This document shows positions 34,055 through 40,263 of a stretch of 40,263 nucleotides of DNA, piece by piece. How positions within the stretch are numbered: position 1 is the stretch's first letter; every line of letters starts with the position of its first letter. This DNA is from Geobacter sp. OR-1 (GTDB lineage Bacteria; Desulfobacterota; Desulfuromonadia; Geobacterales; DSM-12255). The DNA is taken from positions 1-40,263 of the forward strand of contig NZ_BAZF01000027.1 of assembly GCF_000813145.1 (NCBI RefSeq). The letters run 5' to 3'. Under the pieces are notes generated by a model that saw nothing but the letters and a program-made list of their open reading frames with translations, did no database searches and was not told the origin of the DNA. The position numbers and the translations under genes were made by a program.

Positions 34055-35356
34055 ATGGGAATCTGGGACCGCGAACATGAGTGCATGCCACGGGAAGAGC
34101 TGGAGCAGCTCCAACTTGAACGACTGCAGGCCACTATCCACCGCGTCTATAAAAACGTCACCTGTTATCGAAACAAGTTTAACGATCAGGGGATTAATCC
34201 GGACGATATCCAATCTCTGACCGATCTGGCCAACCTTCCCTTTACAACCAAGGAAGACCTTCGGCTCAATTATCCTTATGGCATGTTTGCCGTACCGCTT
34301 AGGGAAGTGGTGAGGATTCACTCTTCTTCAGGCACAACAGGCAAGCCTACTGTTGTCGGCTACACGAAGAACGACATCAAGACATGGTCCAATCTGGTGG
34401 CTCGTTTCATGACGGCGGCAGGTGTAACGCATGATGATGTCGTCCAGGTTGCCTTTGGGTACGGGATGTTCACTGGAGCATTTGGCCTGCATTACGGGGC
34501 CGAGGCAATCGGTGCGTCGGTAATACCGATGGGGGGCGGGAATACCGAGAAGCAGATAATGATCATGCAGGACTATAGATCGTCAGTTTTGGTTTGCACT
34601 CCCAGTTATGCCATAACCATTGCCGACCGGTTGGAAAAACTCGGCATTGACCCGAAAGGACTCTCCCTTAAAGTAGGCTTATTTGGAGGGGAACCGTGGT
34701 CAGAACCGATGCGGAGTGAAATAGAATCTCGCCTCAGTATTAGCGCCACTGATAACTATGGCCTTTCCGAGATTATTGGCCCAGGCGTTGCCGGAGAGTG
34801 TTCCCATAAATGCGGGATGCATATTTTCGAGGATGCCTTCATTCCGGAGATTATCGATCCTGAGACCTGCGAGGTTCTTCCGCCAGGGAGCACCGGAGAA
34901 CTCGTAATAACGACCCTCTCCAAAGAGGCATTCCCTATGATCCGTTACCGCACAAGGGATATAACGTCTCTTGTCTACGATACCTGCGAATGCGGCCGCA
35001 CCATAGTGCGGATGAAAAAAACCATGGGCCGAAGTGATGACATGCTGATAATTAAAGGAGTTAATGTATATCCATCCCAGATTGAAGAGGTATTGATCGC
35101 TATTGAGGGGTGTGAACCCCATTATCAGCTTATTGTTGAACGCAAGGGGGCGCTCGACTCTCTGGAAGTCCAAATTGAGGTGACGGAGAATATCTTCTTT
35201 GATGAGATGAAATTACAGCGAGCGTTCCTGGAAAGGGTCGAGAGGCGGATTGAATCTATTATCGGAGTTGGTGTTTTTGTTCGTCTTGTCGAACCAAACA
35301 GCATTCCGCGTTACGAAGGGAAAGCTTCCAGGGTGATTGACAAAAGGCTGATCTGA
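34055..35356 (+). CDS. paaK: Phenylacetate-CoA ligase (paralogue 2)
   Basis: A 433-residue second arylacetate-CoA ligase closing the operon. It has [14 protein letters not shown] (91-104), [29 protein letters not shown] and [21 protein letters not shown]. It is clearly paralogous to 26482-27789, but diverged enough that the two may differ in substrate. ATG 34055 has GAGGGG eight bases upstream; an in-frame ATG at 34040 is possible, and an in-frame ATG at 33935 inside livF is rejected. It ends convergent with the HD-GYP gene without a visible terminator. Confidence 0.92.
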   Translation: MGIWDREHECMPREELEQLQLERLQATIHRVYKNVTCYRNKFNDQGINPDDIQSLTDLANLPFTTKEDLRLNYPYGMFAVPLREVVRIHSSSGTTGKPTVVGYTKNDIKTWSNLVARFMTAAGVTHDDVVQVAFGYGMFTGAFGLHYGAEAIGASVIPMGGGNTEKQIMIMQDYRSSVLVCTPSYAITIADRLEKLGIDPKGLSLKVGLFGGEPWSEPMRSEIESRLSISATDNYGLSEIIGPGVAGECSHKCGMHIFEDAFIPEIIDPETCEVLPPGSTGELVITTLSKEAFPMIRYRTRDITSLVYDTCECGRTIVRMKKTMGRSDDMLIIKGVNVYPSQIEEVLIAIEGCEPHYQLIVERKGALDSLEVQIEVTENIFFDEMKLQRAFLERVERRIESIIGVGVFVRLVEPNSIPRYEGKASRVIDKRLI

Positions 35357-35383
35357 CTAGTAAATGTTCAATTTCTGATAAAA

Positions 35384-36452
35384 TTAGATAAAACGATGTC
35401 CGGCAACCTCTTCCCACTGTTCACGTCTTATGGCAAGAAACTCTTCAACTATTTCCGGATCGAATTGACTCCCTTTGCACGTCATTATCTCTTCTCGCAT
35501 TACCTTGTAAGGTAGTGCTTTTCGATAAGGCCGATCCGAGGTCATTGCGTCGAGGGTGTCGGCAAGTGCAAATATTCGTGCTGAAATAGGGATTTCTGGT
35601 CCCTTAACTCCGTTTGGATAGCCTTTGCCATCGAATCGTTCATGATGAGAGAGTATAAACTCCGACGCTCCTTTAAGAAACTTTATATCGCTCAGAATAT
35701 CATGCCCAATCTGCGGATGCTTTTTCATTTCTATCCATTCTTCAGGAGTCAGTTTGCCGGGCTTGAGAAGAATGTTGTCGGATACCCCAATTTTCCCAAT
35801 GTCATGCAAGAGCGCACCTTTGGCTATAATCGATAAATCAGGTTCTGTTATTCCCATATTCCGGGCTAAAAGCAGGGTATAGTTCATTACCCGTTCCGAA
35901 TGAGACCCGACCTCACTCTCGCGGGCATCTAATGATCTAACCAAAGCCGATAACGTACTTTCATAGGAAAGATTTATTTCCTCCATTGCAGCCCTGATAA
36001 CGCGAGTCTGCTCGAGGACCTTAAGTTCAAGTTCATTTTGGTATTTTCTGTTCTCCAGGATAAGTCGTCGTTTTTCGAGTGCATTTTTCGCTTTCACTAC
36101 AATATTGTCGACACTGAAAGGCTTAGTAATATAGTCATCAGCACCAAGATGAATAGTTGATAAAGCGGTTTCCATATCACTTAAAGCAGTTATCATTAAT
36201 ACTGCTGTATCAGGACTTAGTTTTTTTCAGATCCTTCAACAGTTCAAGCCCGGATGAGCCAGGCATCATTACATCAAGCAAAGCCAAATCAATATCGTGA
36301 TTCTTGATTAATAATAGACCTTCATCGGCATTGCTACATTGAAAACAGGTATAATTTTCCCGAGTCAAAGTAATACAAAGAAGATCTCTTATCATCTGTT
36401 CATCATCAACTATCAACAGATTTGCACTCAAATCATGTTCCTCACTTAACAA
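35384..36452 (-). pseudogene. REC-HD-GYP cyclic-di-GMP phosphodiesterase split by a frameshift
   Basis: Two minus-strand frames, 36452-36210 (start of a REC domain) and 36196-35384 (end of the REC domain plus HD-GYP domain), join perfectly if one base of an A7 run is skipped (T7 on the plus strand, 36221-36227). DLKK then continues LSPDTAVLMITALSD. The joined protein would have about 355 residues: REC with D60 (ALLDVMMPG) and K in YITKPF, a coiled linker, and an HD-GYP domain with HDIGKIGV, HHERFDGKGYP and DTLDAMTSDRPYRKALP, all catalytic residues intact. HD-GYP enzymes break down cyclic di-GMP. TTG 36431 with GAGG eight bases upstream, or TTG 36452, is the start. It follows cheV by six bases. 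An assembly error, a recent mutation or slippage are all possible. Confidence 0.8.
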
Positions 36453-36458
36453 AATGAT

Positions 36459-37406
36459 TTAAACCAATATCAGCTGGTCTATCTTTTCTACAAGTTTTGG
36501 TAGGTCAGGTTTGGTAAGGATGTCAATTGCTCCTAATGCTTCCCATTTGCGAATATTATCTGTACTTGCCAAAGATGAAAAAATAATTATTGGCAACTCG
36601 GCAAGCTTTTCATCTTTCTTGATCCGGGATGTCAGGTGTAATCCATCCATTTTGGGCATTTCAATGTCTGATATCAGTAAAGATACCATATCCGTAATGG
36701 TGGAACCTTTTGCTTGAGCTTTATTTTGCAGATCTATGATCAGGTTAAGCGCTTCTTCGCCATTTTCTGCTTCAAGGACTTTATATCCAGCGGTTCGTAG
36801 CGATAAAGTAATCGTATTTCTGATAAAGGGTGAATCATCAGCAACGAGAATTGTGAAATTGCTTCTATCCATTGGCTGACGGCCTTCCGGAAGGAGCGGG
36901 ATGTCTGCTCCCAGGGCATATTCCTCAAAAAGTTCGCCAATTATTTTTTCAAAATCAAGTACCAGGATGATCCTGTCGTTCATTTTAACAAGTCCGGTAA
37001 CTTGGCTGCTGCTGGCAGTTTTAACAGGAGGCTCCACCTGTTCCCATGATATCCGGTATATCCGGGAGACAGAATGAACCATTACAGCCACGACCAATCT
37101 GTTGAATTCGAGTACCACCACTCTGTCAGCCTTCATATCCCCGACATTTTTGTTTAGCATGACGCTGAGATCCACAACAGTGATCACCTTGTCACGCAGC
37201 TTAATCATTCCTGGAATTGCCGGATGGCCATTCAAGACTTTCCAGAGATGCGGCAACCTAATGATCTCTCGAACCTTCGCCACATTAACTCCATAGAAGC
37301 AGGGGATTGTTCTCCCTTCACCGTCTAGTTCATCGACTCTGAATTCAACGATTTCAAGCTCGTTGGTATCGCTTTCCAGAAGTACAGCTGTGTTCGAGTT
37401 TTGCAT
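36459..37406 (-). CDS. cheV: CheV-type chemotaxis coupling protein (CheW-REC)
   Basis: A 315-residue fusion of a CheW domain (about residues 18-165, with RTIPCFYGVNVAKVREIIR and the VTGLVKMNDRIILVLDFEKI core) and a receiver domain (from TILVADDSPF, phospho-acceptor D247 in LLISDIEMPKMDG, LTKPD near the end). CheV couples chemoreceptors to CheA and adapts through phosphorylation. A loop of about 13 residues (NKAQAKGSTITDM) is inserted before the phospho-site strand. AAGGAG lies about eight bases before ATG. Co-transcribed with the REC-HD-GYP gene, linking it to cyclic di-GMP or motility control. Confidence 0.93.
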   Translation of the reverse strand: MQNSNTAVLLESDTNELEIVEFRVDELDGEGRTIPCFYGVNVAKVREIIRLPHLWKVLNGHPAIPGMIKLRDKVITVVDLSVMLNKNVGDMKADRVVVLEFNRLVVAVMVHSVSRIYRISWEQVEPPVKTASSSQVTGLVKMNDRIILVLDFEKIIGELFEEYALGADIPLLPEGRQPMDRSNFTILVADDSPFIRNTITLSLRTAGYKVLEAENGEEALNLIIDLQNKAQAKGSTITDMVSLLISDIEMPKMDGLHLTSRIKKDEKLAELPIIIFSSLASTDNIRKWEALGAIDILTKPDLPKLVEKIDQLILV

Positions 37407-37496
37407 ATGAGCGCTCCTTGGCCGGTTGCTTTTGCTTTATTCTCTAATCGGATTAACCATATAAAGCTTAAATATTTTGTCCGGCGCAGGTGGTTA

Positions 37497-37525
37497 ATTA
37501 AACAGTCGATCACACCAATGTTCAA
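37497..37525 (-). promoter_or_regulatory. Sigma-70 promoter of cheV
   Basis: Minus strand: TTGAAC (37525-37520), 17-base spacer, TTTAAT (37502-37497), giving a leader of about 85 bases before cheV. No sigma-28-type sequence was seen. Confidence 0.5.
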
Positions 37526-37541
37526 AGATGTTACATCCACG

Positions 37542-37607
37542 AATTAATGTAATTAATGTTAACATGCTGAAACTAAAGGCAATATATGTAATGCCACTTA
37601 ATTAATG
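37542..37607. repeat. AATTAATG repeats
   Basis: AATTAATGT occurs twice in exact tandem (37542-37550, 37551-37559), and AATTAATG a third time at 37600-37607. They lie upstream of the cheV promoter and could bind a regulator or simply reflect AT-rich sequence. Confidence 0.5.
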
Positions 37608-37720
37608 CGCAGAGTTCAACCACCAATTAAAGCACTAAAATCTATTACCAGATTTCGTATTAACAAATATTTACGAATCATTTTAGCTAGTTATGTAAGG
37701 TTAATAAATATACGTAACTT

Positions 37721-37737
37721 TTGGTACGCCTGTTGTA
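37721..37737 (+). promoter_or_regulatory. Sigma-54-like promoter of the Fis-tailed gene
   Basis: TTGGTACGCCTGTTGTA matches YTGGCACGRNNNTTGCW at most positions, with GG and the -12 dinucleotide 10 bases apart, but the -12 element is GT instead of GC. Transcription would begin about 36 bases before ATG 37784. Confidence 0.4.
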
Positions 37738-37783
37738 ATGCATATTTGCAGATATCGATCGTAAATGCTGGGAGGATACTGAC

Positions 37784-38254
37784 ATGGGACACAGTTGCAA
37801 AAAACTGTCTAGTTATGAAGGGGATTGCATTTACAGGGTTATGGAAGTAGTGATGATGAAAAATGGTTCAACATGTGGAAAAGCTACATCGAACCATTTA
37901 TTACTCGTAGATAACAATCAAGAGACACTGAAATTTGTCCAGGAAAGCATGGATGATATTATTACTAATATCATAAGGGTGAACAAAATGACCAAAACCA
38001 ACAAAAAAATTGATGAAAATGCTAAACTTTTTGAAAAAAATCTCGATCCGCTGTTTTCGGTCATGGCAGAAAAGACCGAAGGTAGTATCCTTGACAAATT
38101 ATCTGTTTCATTGAAGAAAGCTCTTATCTTAATGGCTATGGATCGTTATAAGAGCAACAAAGATTCAGTGTGTAAAGCCCTTGGGATATCCCCGGAAAAA
38201 CTGGATGGCGAAATGGTCTTATGTGGAATTAGCAAAGAGCGTCACGCGGCATAA
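37784..38254 (+). CDS. Unknown protein with Fis-type helix-turn-helix C-terminus
   Basis: A 156-residue protein of unrecognised family. The start ATG 37784 has GGGAGG eight bases upstream. Residues 1-35 carry three cysteines; the middle is helical and charged (ETLKFVQESMDDIITNIIRV). The last about 50 residues (LKKALILMAMDRYKSNKDSVCKALGISPEKLDGEM) follow the Fis/NtrC C-terminal pattern: helix, N-K-x-x-V-C-x-A-L-G-I-S turn, second helix. This suggests DNA binding. There is no AAA+ or receiver domain, so it is not a complete sigma-54 activator. It is flanked by a sigma-54-like element and its own terminator, so it is monocistronic. AT-rich compared with its neighbours. Confidence 0.7.
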   Translation: MGHSCKKLSSYEGDCIYRVMEVVMMKNGSTCGKATSNHLLLVDNNQETLKFVQESMDDIITNIIRVNKMTKTNKKIDENAKLFEKNLDPLFSVMAEKTEGSILDKLSVSLKKALILMAMDRYKSNKDSVCKALGISPEKLDGEMVLCGISKERHAA

Positions 38255-38287
38255 TATCTTCCGTTAACGTTTAATTGATTGAATTTC

Positions 38288-38325
38288 AAATGGTCTGGCA
38301 TCATTGCGCCAGGCCATTTGTTTTT
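38288..38325 (+). terminator. Intrinsic terminator after the Fis-tailed gene
   Basis: A 12-bp stem (AAATGGTCTGGC / GCCAGGCCATTT, one G-U) with an 8-base loop, followed by GTTTTT. It isolates the upstream gene from queD. Confidence 0.88.
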
Positions 38326-38336
38326 ACTAAGCCGTT

Positions 38337-38363
38337 TTGTTTATAGAGAATCCATGCTATATT
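38337..38363 (+). promoter_or_regulatory. Possible sigma-70 promoter of queD
   Basis: TTGTTT (38337-38342) and TATATT (38358-38363) lie 15 bases apart, or TTTGTT 16 bases apart, about 30 bases before queD and just after the terminator. The -10 is good; the spacing is short. No preQ1 riboswitch was recognised. Confidence 0.4.
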
Positions 38364-38389
38364 ACAAAAAAAATATGAGGTTCGATTGA

Positions 38390-38758
38390 ATGTATAAACT
38401 CAAAATAATTACTTCATTTGCGGCGGCACATAACCTGACTCATTACCAGGGAGAGTGTGAAAATCTCCATGGACATAATTGGCGTGTAGAAGTTACTGTT
38501 TCGGCTAAGGAACTTGATAAATCTGGATTAGGAATAGATTTTAAAATACTGAAGTCTGAAACAAATGCTTTTTTGAAAACGCTTGACCATAAATACCTGA
38601 ATGAACTTGAACCATTCATGGAGATATCACCCTCATCGGAAAATATTTCTCGTTATTTATATTATGCTCTCGGGGAACGCCTGAATAACTCTAACGTTGC
38701 TGTTGAAATGGTTACAGTGTGGGAATCGGATGTTGCCTGTGCAAGCTATTGCGAGTGA
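38390..38758 (+). CDS. queD: 6-carboxytetrahydropterin synthase
   Basis: A 122-residue T-fold enzyme. QueD converts 7,8-dihydroneopterin triphosphate to 6-carboxy-5,6,7,8-tetrahydropterin, the second step of queuosine/7-deazaguanine synthesis. Zinc ligands H14, H27 and H29 (FAAAH, LHGH) and catalytic C23 (CENLHGHNW) are present, and the C-terminal Glu region is VTVWESDVACASYCE. GAGG lies nine bases before ATG. It overlaps queE by 29 bases. Confidence 0.94.
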   Translation: MYKLKIITSFAAAHNLTHYQGECENLHGHNWRVEVTVSAKELDKSGLGIDFKILKSETNAFLKTLDHKYLNELEPFMEISPSSENISRYLYYALGERLNNSNVAVEMVTVWESDVACASYCE

Positions 38759-39500
38759 TCCATCTTCTGCAAATTTGGTTGAGCTGTTTTCTTCAATCCA
38801 GGGTGAGGGGATCTTGGTCGGCAACCGACAGATTTTTCTTCGATTCCCGGGATGCAACCTAAAATGTAATTATTGCGATACGGAGCATAATGCATTAAAA
38901 ACCTGTGAAATCGAAACAACCCCTGGTTTGCGTGACTTCCGTAAAGTTCAAAACCCCGTATCGCTTGCAACTGTTATTGATCTGCTGACTGCTTGGAAAA
39001 ATCAATGGCCGTTTCTGCATCACTCTCTAAGTATTACAGGGGGAGAACCTCTCCTTCACTCTGAACTGCTTGTCGAATGGCTCCCGAACCTACGAGCCTT
39101 ATTCCCAATTTACCTTGAAACTAATGGACTGTTCTTTGAGCAATTAATATCTATTATTGATTATGTCGACATAATAAGCATGGATATTAAGCTCCAGTCA
39201 ACCTCTGGGCACTCAGGATTACGGAGAAACCACTCTGAATTTCTAAAAGTCGCGGTAACAAAGCAATGCTATGTAAAGGTTGTAGTCGGGATTGAAACAG
39301 GTAACGACGAAGTAGGGGAGGCAGCTCAATTAATCGCAGCAATAAAACAAGATATACCTCTTATAATACAGCCCGTCACCAAACAATTGAGCAATCGCAA
39401 AATAGGCGCCCACCTTCTTCAACTTCAACAAGCTGCAACTGCATTTCTTAAAGATGTCAGAGTTATCCCTCAGACACATGCAATAATAAATGTCCAGTGA
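38730..39500 (+). CDS. queE: 7-carboxy-7-deazaguanine synthase
   Basis: A 256-residue radical SAM enzyme that rearranges carboxytetrahydropterin to 7-carboxy-7-deazaguanine, the step after QueD. C42-x3-C46-x2-C49 (CNLKCNYC) binds the 4Fe-4S cluster; ELFSSIQGEG and SITGGEPLLH are QueE signatures; SMDIKLQSTSG and VKVVVG follow. ATG 38730 lies inside queD with a weak GGGAA upstream; ATG 38697 is an alternative. queC and queF are not in the window. Confidence 0.92.
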   Translation: MLPVQAIASDPSSANLVELFSSIQGEGILVGNRQIFLRFPGCNLKCNYCDTEHNALKTCEIETTPGLRDFRKVQNPVSLATVIDLLTAWKNQWPFLHHSLSITGGEPLLHSELLVEWLPNLRALFPIYLETNGLFFEQLISIIDYVDIISMDIKLQSTSGHSGLRRNHSEFLKVAVTKQCYVKVVVGIETGNDEVGEAAQLIAAIKQDIPLIIQPVTKQLSNRKIGAHLLQLQQAATAFLKDVRVIPQTHAIINVQ

Positions 39501-39531
39501 GCAATCAATTCTGGGTAAGGACCGGATAAAC

Positions 39532-40260
39532 ATGCTTATTGAAGAAATGACCATGATCGAATTCGAGGACGGATTGAAAAAGACTCGAACGGTTTTAATT
39601 CCAATCGGGTCCGTTGAGGAGCACGGCCCCCATCTCCCACTTTCGACCGATACAATTCAAGCCATTGAAGTAGGCAAAAAAACAGCTCTCAAGGTTCCTC
39701 TATTCATTGCCCCTGCAGTAAATTACGGACATTGTCGTTCTTCGAGAACTCATCCGGGGACAATTTCGATCTCAACCTCAACACTGAAGTCATTGTTAGT
39801 CGATATAATAACATCGCTCAGATCTCAAGGCCTTCGGAATTTCATAGTGCTTTCTGGTCATGCGGGTGGTTCGCACTGTATGGCATTACAGGACGCTGGT
39901 GAAGAGTTAATATATCACTACAGCGATATAAGTATTGCTGTAGTTACCGAGTATTTACTTGCAAGTCGTGAAGGGGTTCAGATAATAGAAACACCAGGGG
40001 ATTCTCATGCGGGAGAAATTGAGACCTCAAGAATACTGCATTCGCATCCTCAGTTGGTAAAGGGATCAGCGCAAATGGAGTTCCCGTCTTTTCCATCATC
40101 CGGGATACTTGTTCGCAATAAAAGAAAGTATTGGAAAAATGGTGTCTGGGGAGACCCATCAAAAGCCACAGCTGAAAAAGGTAAGATACTGGAAGAAATT
40201 GTCGTTCAGAAGTTGGTTGACCTAGTGATTGAAATAGAAGGGTTCACCGAAGAAAATTGA
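39532..40260 (+). CDS. Creatininase-family amidohydrolase
   Basis: A 242-residue metal-dependent amidohydrolase. Family residues are E and H in IPIGSVEEHGPHLPL, D in STDT, SGHAGGSH and DSHAGEIETS. The family covers creatininase, the FAPy deformylase ArfB of archaeal riboflavin/F420 synthesis, and MftE; the substrate is unknown here. Adjacency to queD and queE suggests a pterin- or pyrimidine-like substrate. ATG 39532 (MLIEEMTMIEF) aligns best with family N-termini; ATG 39490, overlapping queE by 11 bases, is the alternative. The stop lies three bases before the window end, so any following gene is out of view. Confidence 0.85.
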   Translation: MLIEEMTMIEFEDGLKKTRTVLIPIGSVEEHGPHLPLSTDTIQAIEVGKKTALKVPLFIAPAVNYGHCRSSRTHPGTISISTSTLKSLLVDIITSLRSQGLRNFIVLSGHAGGSHCMALQDAGEELIYHYSDISIAVVTEYLLASREGVQIIETPGDSHAGEIETSRILHSHPQLVKGSAQMEFPSFPSSGILVRNKRKYWKNGVWGDPSKATAEKGKILEEIVVQKLVDLVIEIEGFTEEN

Positions 40261-40263
40261 TTT

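Larger units (their letters stand above)
37407..37783. other. AT-rich divergent intergenic region
   Basis: About 377 bases between cheV (minus) and the Fis-tailed gene (plus). It holds a sigma-70-like promoter for cheV, short AATTAATG repeats and a sigma-54-like element. A plus-strand open frame at 37605-37850 has no ribosome binding site and no convincing protein pattern. No stable RNA was recognised. Confidence 0.6.

Noticed and set aside
37605-37850. An 81-codon plus-strand open frame before the Fis-tailed gene
   Set aside because: No ribosome binding site, composition like non-coding AT-rich DNA, and it overlaps the better supported start at 37784.
38326-38389. A preQ1 riboswitch before queD
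   Set aside because: The short leader lacks the expected pseudoknot pattern, and a promoter-like element occupies most of it.
1-40263. CRISPR arrays, tRNA or rRNA genes, insertion sequences, phage genes, GEMM riboswitches
   Set aside because: Looked for by eye on both strands; no repeat-spacer pattern, cloverleaf, transposase or GEMM core was recognised. A covariance-model scan would be decisive.

Overview
The window looks like a chromosome segment of a Geobacter/Geotalea-type member of the Desulfuromonadia. This rests on gene content and order, not on a database search: a PEP-CTERM protein, a periplasmic c-type cytochrome, CheV and HD-GYP signalling genes, an indolepyruvate ferredoxin oxidoreductase/PaaK/LIV-transporter operon, and the neighbourhood purN-purM / rimI-pyrK-pyrD-kamA / epmA-efp-infA. 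Base composition is moderate, with AT-rich patches near 18.3 kb, 19.9-21.0 kb and 37.4-38.7 kb. No insertion sequence, prophage, tRNA, rRNA or CRISPR array was seen.

Layout. 0-1.7 kb: the 3' end of a surface protein with 95-residue Ig-like repeats, convergent with a PEP-CTERM protein across a shared terminator. 2.0-7.0 kb: a B12-binding radical SAM protein, a stand-alone ParB-like protein, a YkgJ-type Cys-cluster protein and a RhlE-type RNA helicase. 7.0-8.8 kb: purM-purN on the minus strand, behind a promoter covered by repeated boxes. 8.85-12.1 kb: rimI-pyrK-pyrD-epmB with overlapping or nearly touching reading frames. 12.2-15.0 kb (minus strand): a REC-GGDEF protein, epmA, efp and infA. 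EF-P and both enzymes that make and attach its beta-lysine are therefore encoded within 4 kb, and a strong terminator hairpin sits directly before the efp ribosome binding site. 15.2-17.9 kb: a small unknown protein, an RlmD-like rRNA methyltransferase and a TPR protein. 18.0-23.6 kb: an HU-like protein, then an envelope and phosphate cluster (barrel-OmpA protein, small exported protein, lipoprotein, Na/Pi cotransporter with PhoU-like tail, exopolyphosphatase).

24.1-35.4 kb is one long operon, iorA-iorB-paaK-ACT-livK-livK-livH-livM-livG-livF-paaK, behind a near-consensus sigma-70 promoter whose -35 box lies in a perfect inverted repeat. The genes encode an ABC importer with two binding proteins, an arylpyruvate/2-oxoacid:ferredoxin oxidoreductase, two arylacetate-CoA ligases and a two-ACT protein. 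Together they suggest uptake and interconversion of aromatic (or branched) amino acids, 2-oxoacids, acyl-CoAs and acids. The direction of flux cannot be read from the sequence.

35.4-37.4 kb (minus strand): cheV followed by a REC-HD-GYP gene that is split by one frameshift in an A7 run. 37.4-40.3 kb: an AT-rich intergenic region, an unknown protein with a Fis-like C-terminus behind a sigma-54-like element, then queD-queE (7-deazaguanine synthesis) and a creatininase-family amidohydrolase.

No clearly unprecedented multi-gene system was found. The observations most worth testing are the efp leader hairpin, the operators at iorA and purM, the HD-GYP frameshift, the near-leaderless OmpA gene and the Fis-tailed protein.
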